A stretch of DNA of 64,000 bases from Pseudomonas inefficax (lineage in GTDB: Bacteria > Pseudomonadota > Gammaproteobacteria > Pseudomonadales > Pseudomonadaceae), in assembly GCF_900277125.1 (NCBI RefSeq), contig NZ_OPYN01000232.1, positions 1 through 64,000 of the forward strand, written 5' to 3'. The position numbers and the translations under genes are program-made. Below the pieces are notes generated by a model. The model did not search any database. It was not told the DNA's origin and saw only the letters and a program-made list of their open reading frames with translations. Below are positions 34,874 to 44,400 of this stretch, one piece after another (within the stretch, counting starts at the first letter, position 1; the number at the start of each line of letters is the position of its first letter).

Positions 34874-36553
34874 ATGAGTAACAAGAACAACGATGAGTTG
34901 CAGCGGCAAGCCTCGGAAAACACCCTGGGGCTGAACCCTGTCATCGGTATCCGGCGCAAGGACCTGTTGAGCTCGGCACGCACCGTGCTGCGCCAGGCCG
35001 TACGCCAACCGCTGCACAGCGCCAAGCATGTGGCGCACTTTGGCCTGGAGCTGAAGAACGTGCTGCTGGGCAAGTCCAGCCTTGCCCCGGAAAGCGACGA
35101 CCGTCGCTTCAATGACCCGGCATGGAGCCACAACCCACTCTACCGCCGCTACCTGCAAACCTACCTGGCCTGGCGCAAGGAGCTGCAGGACTGGATCGGC
35201 AGCAGCGACTTGTCGCCCCAGGACATCAGCCGCGGCCAGTTCGTCATCAACCTGATGACCGAAGCCATGGCTCCGACCAACACCCTTTCCAACCCGGCGG
35301 CGGTCAAACGCTTCTTCGAAACCGGTGGCAAGAGCCTGCTCGACGGCCTGTCCAACCTTGCCAAGGACATGGTCAACAACGGCGGTATGCCCAGCCAGGT
35401 GAACATGGACGCCTTCGAGGTGGGCAAGAACCTGGGTACCAGCGACGGCGCCGTGGTCTACCGCAACGATGTGCTCGAGCTGATCCAGTACAGCCCTATC
35501 ACCGAACAGGTTCACGCCCGGCCGTTGCTGGTGGTGCCGCCGCAGATCAACAAGTTCTACGTATTCGACCTGAGCCCGGAAAAGAGCCTGGCGCGCTACT
35601 GCCTGCGCTCGCAGCAACAGACTTTCATCATCAGCTGGCGCAACCCGACCAAAGCCCAGCGCGAATGGGGCCTGTCCACCTACATCGATGCGCTCAAGGA
35701 GGCGGTCGACGCGGTGCTGGCGATTACCGGCAGCAAAGACCTGAACATGCTCGGTGCCTGCTCCGGCGGCATCACCTGCACGGCATTGGTCGGCCACTAT
35801 GCCGCCCTCGGCGAGAACAAGGTCAATGCCCTGACCCTGCTGGTGAGCGTGCTGGACACCACCCTGGACAACCAGGTCGCGCTGTTCGTCGACGAGCAGA
35901 CCCTGGAAGCCGCCAAGCGCCATTCCTACCAGGCTGGCGTGCTGGAAGGCAGCGAGATGGCCAAGGTGTTCGCCTGGATGCGCCCCAACGACCTGATCTG
36001 GAACTACTGGGTCAACAACTACCTGCTCGGCAACGAGCCGCCGGTGTTCGACATCCTGTTCTGGAACAACGACACCACGCGCTTGCCGGCGGCTTTCCAC
36101 GGCGACCTGATCGAGATGTTCAAGAGCAACCCACTGACACGCCCGGACGCCATGGAAGTGTGCGGTACCCCGATCGACCTGAAACAGGTCAAATGCGATA
36201 TCTACAGCCTCGCCGGCACCAACGACCACATCACCCCCTGGCAGTCGTGCTACCGCTCGGCGCACCTGTTCGGCGGCAAGATCGAGTTCGTGCTGTCCAA
36301 CAGCGGCCACATCCAGAGCATCCTCAACCCACCAGGCAACCCCAAGGCGCGCTTCATGACCGGTGCCGATCGCCCGGGTGATCCGGTGGCCTGGCAGGAA
36401 AACGCCACCAAGCATGCCGACTCCTGGTGGCTGCACTGGCAGAGCTGGCTGGCCGAGCGTGCCGGCGAGCTGAAGAAGGCGCCGACCCGCCTGGGCAACC
36501 GTGCCTACGCCGCTGGCGAAGCCGCCCCGGGCACCTACGTTCACGAACGTTGA
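34874..36553 (+). CDS. phaC1: Class II poly(3-hydroxyalkanoate) polymerase 1
   Basis: Polymerises medium-chain-length 3-hydroxyacyl-CoA on the PHA granule surface. It has 559 residues, the exact class II size. The catalytic triad is visible: Cys-296 in the lipase-like box GACSGG, Asp-451 in GTNDHITPW and His-479 in SGHIQS. NDPAWSHNPLYRRYLQTYLAW and WRNPTKAQREWGL are class II signatures. It is the first gene of phaC1-phaZ-phaC2-phaD. The leader of about 270 bases holds a terminator and a sigma-54-like site. Confidence 0.98.
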   Translation: MSNKNNDELQRQASENTLGLNPVIGIRRKDLLSSARTVLRQAVRQPLHSAKHVAHFGLELKNVLLGKSSLAPESDDRRFNDPAWSHNPLYRRYLQTYLAWRKELQDWIGSSDLSPQDISRGQFVINLMTEAMAPTNTLSNPAAVKRFFETGGKSLLDGLSNLAKDMVNNGGMPSQVNMDAFEVGKNLGTSDGAVVYRNDVLELIQYSPITEQVHARPLLVVPPQINKFYVFDLSPEKSLARYCLRSQQQTFIISWRNPTKAQREWGLSTYIDALKEAVDAVLAITGSKDLNMLGACSGGITCTALVGHYAALGENKVNALTLLVSVLDTTLDNQVALFVDEQTLEAAKRHSYQAGVLEGSEMAKVFAWMRPNDLIWNYWVNNYLLGNEPPVFDILFWNNDTTRLPAAFHGDLIEMFKSNPLTRPDAMEVCGTPIDLKQVKCDIYSLAGTNDHITPWQSCYRSAHLFGGKIEFVLSNSGHIQSILNPPGNPKARFMTGADRPGDPVAWQENATKHADSWWLHWQSWLAERAGELKKAPTRLGNRAYAAGEAAPGTYVHER

Positions 36554-36562
36554 GCAGCAGCG

Positions 36563-36592
36563 CCGTGGCCCCAGCGGGGAGCCACGGTGTTC
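36563..36592 (+). terminator. Hairpin between phaC1 and phaZ
   Basis: CCGTGGC (36563-36569) and GCCACGG (36581-36587) form a stem around CCCAGCGGGGA, followed by TGTTCATTT. It starts 10 bases after the phaC1 stop and may be a weak terminator or an mRNA-stability element. Confidence 0.45.
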
Positions 36593-36615
36593 ATTTCACC
36601 CCATGAGTCACGTGC

Positions 36616-37467
36616 ATGCCGCAACCCTATATCTTCAGGACCGTCGAGCTGGACAACCAGTCCATCCGCACCGCCGTCCGCCCGGGCAAACCGCACCTGA
36701 CGCCCTTGCTGATCTTCAACGGCATCGGCGCCAACCTGGAGCTGGTGTTCCCGTTCATCGAAGCACTGGACCCGGACCTGGAAGTCATTGCCTTCGATGT
36801 GCCTGGGGTCGGCGGCTCGTCCACGCCGCGCCACCCGTACCGCTTCCCCGGCCTGGCCAAGCTGACGGCGCGCATGCTCGACTACCTCGATTACGGCCAG
36901 GTCAATGTCATCGGCGTGTCCTGGGGGGGCGCCCTGGCTCAGCAGTTCGCCCATGACTACCCCGAGCGCTGCAAGAAGCTGGTGCTGGCCGCCACTGCCG
37001 CCGGTGCAGTGATGGTACCGGGCAAGCCCAAGGTGCTGTGGATGATGGCCAGCCCACGGCGCTACGTGCAGCCCTCGCATGTCATCCGCATCGCGCCGCT
37101 GATCTACGGCGGCGGCTTCCGGCGGGACCCGGAGCTGGCCATGCAGCACGCCGCCAAGGTGCGCTCCGGCGGCAAGATGGGCTACTACTGGCAGCTGTTC
37201 GCCGGGCTTGGCTGGACCAGCATCCACTGGCTGCACAAGATCCAGCAGCCGACCCTGGTGCTTGCAGGCGACGACGACCCGCTGATCCCACTGATCAACA
37301 TGCGTCTGCTGGCCTGGCGAATTCCCAATGCCCAGCTACACATTATCGACGACGGTCATCTGTTCCTGATCACCCGGGCCGAGGCCGTCGCCCCGATCAT
37401 CATGAAGTTCCTTCAGCAAGAACGACAGCGCGCTGTCATGCATCCCCGCCCGGCTTCGGGTGTGTGA
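36616..37467 (+). CDS. phaZ: Intracellular medium-chain-length PHA depolymerase
   Basis: A 283-residue alpha/beta hydrolase that releases 3-hydroxyalkanoic acids from stored PHA. The triad is Ser-102 in GVSWGGA, Asp-221 in AGDDDPLIPL and His-248 in DDGHLFLI, matching the characterised P. putida enzyme. TPLLIFNGIGANLELVFPF holds the oxyanion-hole segment. It has no signal peptide, as expected for a granule-bound enzyme. It lies between the two synthase genes, so synthesis and mobilisation are coexpressed. Confidence 0.97.
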   Translation: MPQPYIFRTVELDNQSIRTAVRPGKPHLTPLLIFNGIGANLELVFPFIEALDPDLEVIAFDVPGVGGSSTPRHPYRFPGLAKLTARMLDYLDYGQVNVIGVSWGGALAQQFAHDYPERCKKLVLAATAAGAVMVPGKPKVLWMMASPRRYVQPSHVIRIAPLIYGGGFRRDPELAMQHAAKVRSGGKMGYYWQLFAGLGWTSIHWLHKIQQPTLVLAGDDDPLIPLINMRLLAWRIPNAQLHIIDDGHLFLITRAEAVAPIIMKFLQQERQRAVMHPRPASGV

Positions 37468-37482
37468 GGGCGATTTGGGGCC

Positions 37483-37569
37483 CTGTGGGAGCGGGTTCAC
37501 CCGCGAAGAATCCAACTCGGTGCATGGCACCGGCTTCGCCGGTGTTCGCGGGTGAACCCGCTCCCACAG
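37483..37569. repeat. REP doublet, family A, with nested hairpin spacer
   Basis: CTGTGGGAGCGGGTTCACCC... and its inverted copy, between phaZ and phaC2. The spacer holds GGCACCGGCTTCGCCGGTG, a small hairpin. The whole unit closely resembles the doublet at 50414-50500. Confidence 0.92.
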
Positions 37570-37635
37570 AGACCCTGCTAAATCAGCGAATATGTTTAGT
37601 CATGAAGCACCAGGTCAGGACGAGGGAGTGTTGCC

Positions 37636-39318
37636 ATGAAAGACAAACCGGCCAAAGGAACGCCAACGCTTCCCGCCACCAGCATGAACGTGCAGAACGC
37701 CATCCTCGGCCTGCGTGGCCGTGACCTGATTTCCACGCTGCGCAATGTCAGCCGCCAAAGCTTGCGCCACCCGCTGCATACCGCGCATCACCTGTTGGCT
37801 CTGGGTGGCCAGTTGGGTCGGGTGATGCTGGGGGACACGCCGTTTCAGCCGAACCCGCGCGATGCGCGCTTCAACGATCCGACATGGAGCCAGAACCCGT
37901 TCTACCGGCGCGGCCTGCAGGCCTACCTGGCCTGGCAGAAGCAGACCCGCCTGTGGATCGAGGAAAGCCACCTGGACGACGATGACCGGGCCCGTGCGCA
38001 CTTCCTGTTCAACCTGATCAACGATGCACTGGCACCAAGCAACTCGCTGCTCAACCCGCTGGCGGTCAAGGAACTGTTCAACAGCGGTGGCCTGAGCCTT
38101 GTACGCGGCGTGGCCCACCTGCTCGATGACCTGCGCAACAACGACGGCCTGCCACGCCAGGTCGACGAGCGCGCATTCGAAGTGGGCGGCAACCTGGCCG
38201 CGACCGCCGGCGCCGTGGTGTTTCGCAACGAACTGCTGGAGCTGATCCAGTACAAGCCGATGAGCGAAAAGCAGCACTCCCGGCCACTGCTGGTGGTGCC
38301 CCCGCAGATCAACAAGTTCTACATCTTCGACCTGAGCTCGACCAACAGCTTCGTCCAGTACATGCTCAAGAATGGCCTGCAGGTGTTCATGGTCAGCTGG
38401 CGCAACCCCGACCCGCGCCACCGCGAATGGGGCCTGTCCAGCTACGTGCAGGCCCTGGAAGAAGCGCTCAACGCTTGCCGCAGCATCAGCGGCAACCGCG
38501 ACCCCAACCTGATGGGCGCCTGCGCAGGGGGCCTGACCATGGCCGCGCTGCAGGGCCACCTGCAGGCCAAGCACCAGCTACGCCGGGTACGCAGTGCCAC
38601 CTACCTGGTCAGCCTGCTGGACAGCAAGTTCGAAAGCCCTGCAAGCCTGTTCGCCGACGAGCAGACCATCGAGGCCGCCAAGCGCCGCTCCTACCAGCGC
38701 GGGGTGCTGGATGGCGCCGAGGTGGCGCGGATCTTCGCCTGGATGCGGCCCAACGACCTGATATGGAACTACTGGGTCAACAACTACCTGCTCGGCAAGA
38801 CACCACCAGCCTTCGACATCCTGTACTGGAACGCCGACAGCACGCGCCTGCCCGCCGCACTGCACGGCGACCTGCTGGACTTCTTCAAGCTCAACCCGCT
38901 TACCCACCCCGCCGGGCTGGAGGTATGCGGTACACCCATCGACCTGAAGAAAGTCGAGCTGGACAGCTTCACCGTTGCTGGCAGCAACGACCACATCACC
39001 CCGTGGGATGCAGTGTACCGCTCGACCTTGCTGCTGGGTGGCGACCGGCGCTTCGTACTGGCCAACAGCGGGCACATCCAGAGCATCATCAACCCGCCCG
39101 GCAACCCCAAGGCCTATTACCTGGCCAACCCCAAGCTGTCCAGCGACCCGCGTGCCTGGTTCCACGATGCCAAGCGCAGCGAAGGCAGCTGGTGGCCGTT
39201 GTGGCTGGAGTGGATCACCCCGCGCTCCGGCCCGCTCAAGGCACCGCGCAACGAGCTGGGCAATGCCACCTACCCACCGCTGGGCCCGGCGCCGGGCACC
39301 TATGTGCTGACCCGATGA
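37636..39318 (+). CDS. phaC2: Class II poly(3-hydroxyalkanoate) polymerase 2
   Basis: Second mcl-PHA synthase, 560 residues, colinear with PhaC1 (NDPTWSQNPFYRRGLQAYLAW; VVPPQINKFYIFDLS; MRPNDLIWNYWVNNYLLG). The triad is Cys-296 in GACAGG, Asp-452 in GSNDHITPW and His-480 in SGHIQS. PhaC1 has GACSGG, so the box differs by one residue. The N-terminal 20 residues are unlike PhaC1 (basic, Pro/Thr-rich). It probably arose by duplication flanking phaZ. phaD follows after 13 bases. Confidence 0.97.
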   Translation: MKDKPAKGTPTLPATSMNVQNAILGLRGRDLISTLRNVSRQSLRHPLHTAHHLLALGGQLGRVMLGDTPFQPNPRDARFNDPTWSQNPFYRRGLQAYLAWQKQTRLWIEESHLDDDDRARAHFLFNLINDALAPSNSLLNPLAVKELFNSGGLSLVRGVAHLLDDLRNNDGLPRQVDERAFEVGGNLAATAGAVVFRNELLELIQYKPMSEKQHSRPLLVVPPQINKFYIFDLSSTNSFVQYMLKNGLQVFMVSWRNPDPRHREWGLSSYVQALEEALNACRSISGNRDPNLMGACAGGLTMAALQGHLQAKHQLRRVRSATYLVSLLDSKFESPASLFADEQTIEAAKRRSYQRGVLDGAEVARIFAWMRPNDLIWNYWVNNYLLGKTPPAFDILYWNADSTRLPAALHGDLLDFFKLNPLTHPAGLEVCGTPIDLKKVELDSFTVAGSNDHITPWDAVYRSTLLLGGDRRFVLANSGHIQSIINPPGNPKAYYLANPKLSSDPRAWFHDAKRSEGSWWPLWLEWITPRSGPLKAPRNELGNATYPPLGPAPGTYVLTR

Positions 39319-39331
39319 GCATGCCGACTGG

Positions 39332-39946
39332 ATGAAGACTCGCGACCGTATCCTCGAATGTGCCCTGCAACTGTTCAACCAGCAGGGCGAACCGAACGTG
39401 TCCACCCTGGAAATTGCCAACGAACTGGGCATCAGCCCCGGCAACCTCTACTACCACTTCCACGGCAAGGAGCCGTTGGTGCTGGGGCTGTTCGAGCGCT
39501 TTGAAGAAGCGCTGATGCCCCTGCTCGACCCGCCGTTGGAGGTACGCCTGGATGCCGAGGATTACTGGCTGTTCCTGCACCTGATCGTCGAACGCATGGC
39601 GCAGTACCGTTTCCTGTTCCAGGACCTGTCGAACCTGACCGGGCGCCTGCCCAAACTGGCGCGCGGCATGCGCAGCCTGATCAACGCGCTCAAGCGCACG
39701 CTGGCGGCGTTGCTGGCCAGCCTCAAGGGCCAGGGGCTGATAGAGAGCGAGACCCAGGCGCTGGGGCAACTGGTGGAGCAGATCACTTTGACACTGATGT
39801 TCTCGCTGGATTATCAGCGGGTACTGGGGCGCGAGGGGGATGTGGGGATAGTGGTGTACCAGGTGATGATGCTGGTGGCGCCGCATCTGCAGGCCCAGGC
39901 GCGGGGGGCGACGGAGCAGTTGGCGGTGCGGTATCTGGAGGGGTAA
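39332..39946 (+). CDS. phaD: TetR-family regulator of the PHA cluster
   Basis: A 204-residue regulator. The N-terminal helix-turn-helix runs through VSTLEIANELGISPGNLYYHFHGKEPLVLGLFERF. The C-terminal ligand/dimer domain is all-helical. In P. putida PhaD is an activator of phaC1 and phaI transcription whose effector derives from fatty-acid degradation. It lies immediately after phaC2 and is convergent with phaF. Confidence 0.95.
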   Translation: MKTRDRILECALQLFNQQGEPNVSTLEIANELGISPGNLYYHFHGKEPLVLGLFERFEEALMPLLDPPLEVRLDAEDYWLFLHLIVERMAQYRFLFQDLSNLTGRLPKLARGMRSLINALKRTLAALLASLKGQGLIESETQALGQLVEQITLTLMFSLDYQRVLGREGDVGIVVYQVMMLVAPHLQAQARGATEQLAVRYLEG

Positions 39947-39978
39947 GCCTGACAGGAATGTATTGCAGCAACCGACGC

Positions 39979-40044
39979 ATTCGCGGGTGAACCCGCTCCC
40001 ACAAGGTCTGTAGTGTCCCTGTGGGAGCGGGTTCACCCGCGAAT
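39979..40044. repeat. REP doublet, family A
   Basis: ATTCGCGGGTGAACCCGCTC... and its inverted copy, filling the gap between convergent phaD and phaF. Confidence 0.9.
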
Positions 40045-40058
40045 AAGGCAACGCGGAA

Positions 40059-40832
40059 TCAGATCAGGGTCCCGGTACCGGTCGGTGCCGACGGCGTGCT
40101 GCTGGCCGGGGCGGCAGTTGGTGCCGGGGCTGCAGTCGCAGCTGGCGCAGCGTTAGCAGCCGGGGCCGCCGCCTTGGCCGGGGCTTTCTTCACTGCAGGC
40201 TTTTTCGCCACGGCCGGCTTGGCCGCTGCCGGTTTCGCCGCGGGTTTGGCCGCCGCAGTCTTGGCTGCAGGTTTAGCCGCTGCGGTCTTGGCTGCTGCTG
40301 GCTTGGCTGCTGGCTTGGCTGCCGCGGTTTTCGCCGCAGGCTTGGCCGCTGCCGTCTTGGCCAGTGGCTTGGCCGCCGCCTTGCTCGCAGCCGGTTTGGC
40401 CGCAGCGCGCGACGAAATTGGCGTAACCGAAGCGCCGGTGAGCTTTTCGATCTGCTTGGTCAGGCTGTCCACCTGCTGGTGCAGGGCCTTGATCTCATTG
40501 CGGCTAGGCACACCAAGGCGCGAAATGGCGCTGTTCAGGCGCTTGTCGAAAGCCTCCTCGAGTTCGCTCCACTTGCCCAGTGCACGGTCCTTCACGCCCG
40601 ACACACGCGAAGTGGTCGACGACTTGGCCGTTTCAGCAACATCTTCGGCGGTCTTCTTCGCCTGCTTCTCGGCCTTCTCGCCATCCTTCACCAGCGAGTC
40701 GAACAGCTTCGGGCCGTCCTGGTCGATCTTCGAATAGATACCAAGCCCTGCCAGCCAGATCTTGCGGGAGTACTTCTCGATCCCCCCGACCCAGGAGCTG
40801 CCTTCTTTCTCGGAATTCTTCTTGCCAGCCAT
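40059..40832 (-). CDS. phaF: Granule-associated phasin with histone-like C-terminal tail
   Basis: A 257-residue protein. Residues 1 to about 140 are the helical phasin domain: SSWVGGIEKYSRKIWLAGLGIYSKIDQDG is the granule-binding amphipathic region, and KALHQQVDSLTKQIEKLTG a short coiled coil. The C-terminal part is made of AAKPAAK-type repeats, histone H1-like and DNA-binding. In P. putida PhaF tethers granules to the nucleoid for even partition. AAGGAG precedes the ATG at 40832. It is 10 bases downstream of phaI and cotranscribed with it. Confidence 0.97.
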   Translation of the reverse strand: MAGKKNSEKEGSSWVGGIEKYSRKIWLAGLGIYSKIDQDGPKLFDSLVKDGEKAEKQAKKTAEDVAETAKSSTTSRVSGVKDRALGKWSELEEAFDKRLNSAISRLGVPSRNEIKALHQQVDSLTKQIEKLTGASVTPISSRAAAKPAASKAAAKPLAKTAAAKPAAKTAAAKPAAKPAAAKTAAAKPAAKTAAAKPAAKPAAAKPAVAKKPAVKKAPAKAAAPAANAAPAATAAPAPTAAPASSTPSAPTGTGTLI

Positions 40833-40842
40833 CCTGCTCTCC

Positions 40843-41262
40843 TTATGGTTTGTGCGCGACGCGCTCGAGCAGCTCATGCAGCTGTTCAAGCTTGATGGAC
40901 AACGCCTCAACGTCATGTTTAGACGGAATGCCGAGGCGATTCAAGGCGCGCCCTACCCGCGCGTCGAAAGCTTTTTCAATCTTGTCGAGTTGAATTTCTA
41001 CCCGGCCTGGCACACGGCTGACAGCCTGGGTGGCTTCATCGATCTGGTTATTGGCTGCTTCCAGCTCCTGATCGATGCGCTTCTTGCCACGTTTCTCGAC
41101 GCCTTCGCCAGCCTTGACCAGCTCATTGAAGTAGTCCGAGCCCTCCTGCCCCACGCGTGCGTACGCGCCAATCCCGGCCAGCCAGATCTTGCGTGCGTAG
41201 CCGCGCACCTCGCCCAGGGTGCCCGGGGCGTCGTCCTTTTTCTTCACGTTCACTTTGGCCAT
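40843..41262 (-). CDS. phaI: Granule-associated phasin
   Basis: A 139-residue phasin without a histone-like tail. YARKIWLAGIGAYARVGQEGSDYFNELVKAGE parallels the start of PhaF, and the C-terminal half (VSRVPGRVEIQLDKIEKAFDARVGRALNRLGIPSKHDVEALSIKLEQL) parallels the PhaF coiled-coil region. The two genes clearly derive from one ancestor. It coats PHA granules. It is the first gene of phaI-phaF and is divergent from the large toxin-like gene, with 178 bases between. Confidence 0.96.
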   Translation of the reverse strand: MAKVNVKKKDDAPGTLGEVRGYARKIWLAGIGAYARVGQEGSDYFNELVKAGEGVEKRGKKRIDQELEAANNQIDEATQAVSRVPGRVEIQLDKIEKAFDARVGRALNRLGIPSKHDVEALSIKLEQLHELLERVAHKP

Positions 41263-41440
41263 GCTGTGTACCTCATGCTCATGAGTGGGAACAACCGCCC
41301 ATGAAGGTTGGGCTTGAGCATACGGTAGGCAGGAAAATTAGAATCCTCACCCTAAGGTGCCACCGGCTTTAACCATCTACCGCATGTGCAGGGCAACCCC
41401 ACGCTAGCGTCACGTCACTCACCTGTTCGGAGCTGACGCC
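41263..41440. promoter_or_regulatory. Divergent regulatory region between phaI and the toxin-like gene
   Basis: 178 bases that must hold the phaI promoter and PhaD operator (known in P. putida to lie just ahead of phaI) and, on the other strand, any promoter of the toxin-like gene. An AT-richer core (GAAAATTAGAATCC, about 41331-41344) could hold -10 elements, and CGGTAG / CTACCG form a widely spaced inverted repeat. No element can be fixed with confidence. Confidence 0.4.
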
Positions 41441-44400
41441 ATGACTGACACCCCTGACGCAACCTGGGAAACCTTCAAACAAAAAGTCGCAGACTGTTTC
41501 GCTGGACGACCCACGGTACGGGACGTGCTGTCCCATGAAGGGTTCCAGGTTCTCGTCGATCATTACCCGTGGGTGCGCAACAACCATCCACAGCTCACCT
41601 CGCTCGATGATTTCGTCATCCTGCCCACTGCGGGTGGTGCCGACCCGCACCGCTCGCTGCTGGATAAATTGCTTGAGCATTTTCTGACGGGTAAACATCT
41701 GCAGCTGAGCCCTGGCGATCGGCCAAGCATCGCACCGCCGCAGCCGTTTCAGGTACAGGTTGAGGGGATGGGCGGCAGCAAAAAGCCTGCGATCGCCCTG
41801 GACCTGAGCAGACTCAACGAGGACCTGGACCACGTGCTGGGGGCCCTGCTGGAGAAGTTTCAGCAGGCGCAGGTCGGTTTCTGGAATGGCATCGATCAAA
41901 CCAGCCAGGTCTGCCGCATGCGCTGGCTCGAGCACACGATCAAGGCCGCGCTGATCAGCAACATGCACGATCAGGGCCTGGACAACGATGAAAAGGCTGC
42001 CCTGTACGCTCTGCTCGCCGAGGCCCATGAAGACCTGGTCATCAGCGCAGTGAGCGTAAGCCTGAAAACAGCAGGCGGGACGCTGCCGGTAACACTGGCT
42101 GGCCTGCTGCTGAGCATGACGCACGGCTCGCGGCGCCTGCTTCTGCATTGCAAGCCTGATGGCAGGGTGCGCAGCTTCACCGACCTTGCAGCCTTCGCCA
42201 GCGCACTGCAGGACGAGTTGGCCCGGGGCTATCGCTTCGAGCGGCTGTCATGGGCGCACACCCCCGTGATTGGCAGTCCATTCGCCTTTCAGGCCAGGCA
42301 AATGCTCAATGCCATGCTTGAAGACATCGAGCGCTTGCGCCTCGGCTCGTTGACCTCGGTGAGTGACCTGCAGAACCAGTTGCACCGGCTGACCGACCCA
42401 AGTGCGCACTTTCTGAACCAGGCCTGTCGGGTGCACGACTCGCCTGCTGTCAGCCTGCCGGCCTGGCTGACCGACGCCGAGGGCAGCGACCGTTACGCCT
42501 ATCATGCGGCGCTGCTCGACCTGGCCGCTCAGCAAGGGCAGTCCAAAGGTTCCACCTCACTCAGCGATGTCGACGACCTTCAGCGCTACGCCAGACGCCG
42601 CCTGCGCGAGCAACTGCAAAGCAGCTACCCGCAGGTGGCACAGCACGACCCTGACGAGGTCATGATCGAGGTTTCACAAAGCATCGTCGGCAACACGATA
42701 CAAGGCGGGCAATCGCTGCCCCTGCGCAGGGTAAGCTTGACTGAGCTGGCGATCGCTCGCCTGCGCCTGGGCGCTGGCGAGGTAATGACTGGCGTGACGC
42801 TTCCCACTGGCGGCAAGCCCGGCGGCTGGCTGAGCATCGAGCAGATCAACGCGCTGATTCATAAAGTGGACATTGGTGGCCAGTACCCTCGCTATCTGGA
42901 CACTACAGTGGCCGAACAACCACGCAGGGCCGAGCGGATCCGGCAATACGCTCGGGAATGGCGTAGCCACTTGCTGTTCAGCACCCTCAAGGCCAGCATC
43001 CAGCAACAGCTGAGCGAACCCGCGCGCGTTGCGCTGCTGGCTTGTTGCCAAGGTAACGGCGATGGCCAGCCACTGCGCATCGGCCCCTTGGCGTTTCTTT
43101 GCGCGCCAGGCGCTGCGACCACAGACATCGCCCATGGCATGTTCCTGATCAAGCTACCCGCCACGCACGGCTGGGTCCTGTACCGACCGTTCTATGCCAG
43201 CCAGGCCCTGCTGGAGTTCGCTGAGCTGGATCAGCTGATGACCGCAATCCGCACTGAAGGTGAATTGCAACAAAGTATCCTCGACTGGCTGCACGAAGAC
43301 GTACGCGCGGTATATGCAAACGACGGCTTCACGCGCCCTCACCTCCATCCCAGGCTGGAGCAACTGGCACATTTGCTGGGTGGGGACAGCCTGGTGGCGG
43401 ACGAACTCGTGCAGCTGCTTCGACAACCGGTCGATTGCGTTTTCACCCCTTGGCTCGCCGACCTGGACACGCACCTGTTCGACGCCAGGATCAAAGCCAT
43501 GCGTCTGGCCGCATCCACCAGCAGCATGTCCAACGCGCAGGAAAAATGGCAGCTGGTGCAACAAGCGGCCTGGTCGTTGTTCAACACCCTGACCGTGTTC
43601 TGGCGCGGCCCCTTGGCCGTCCTGACCTGGCTGGTGCAAGCGCTGTCGGCCACCCGGGATGATATATCGGTGCTGGCCAACGGTAGCGATGACGCGCGGA
43701 TCGTGGCGACAGTCGACCTGCTGACCAACCTGGCCATGCTTCTGGCTCACCGTGATGCGCCCCTCCCCGCCAGCGGCTTGCCGCCTGCGAAGTTGCGATT
43801 CGCCGAGCCCGTCGAGCCGGACGGGCCCATGACTGAGGTCGCAGACAAACCGCATGAGCGCACTTGGGAAACACTGACCACCGAGCAGAAGGCCGTGCCA
43901 ATGCGGCTCTCCAGCTGGCACGACAACCAGCGTGTGGGCAACCTGACGCAGCCCGAGCGCCAGGCGCTGGTCAAGCTTCGGGCAACCTTGTCGCTGGAGG
44001 GTCATGCACCGTTGGTAGAGGGCCGCCTGCGCGGGTTGTATAAAATCGCCGACCGCCACTATGTGGCACTGCAAGGGGCGGCGTACGAAGTACAGGAGAC
44101 ATGGGGCGGCATACAGATCGTCGGCCCGGACCCGAGCAGCAGTGAATGGCAATCACGATGGCAGGGCGCACCCGACGGTTACCACATCGTAGGCCGTGAA
44201 CGCAGCAGAGGCCCTTGGCTGACACGCTGGAACGGAGAATGGGCACTCAACCTGAAATTGGCAGGTGGCATGCCCAGGACCAGCAGGTCCATCAACGCCG
44301 ACAACCAGCAGCGCTACACACAACTGCGCGACGCTGCAAAGCGCAATGGCGACGCGCTGAACAAGCTGCGCCCTCTCATGGAGCGCAACAGCCAGCGCCT

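Noticed and set aside
41263..41440. Sigma-54 promoter for phaI (TGGCAC on the minus strand)
   Set aside because: The -12 GC is not at the required distance from GG.
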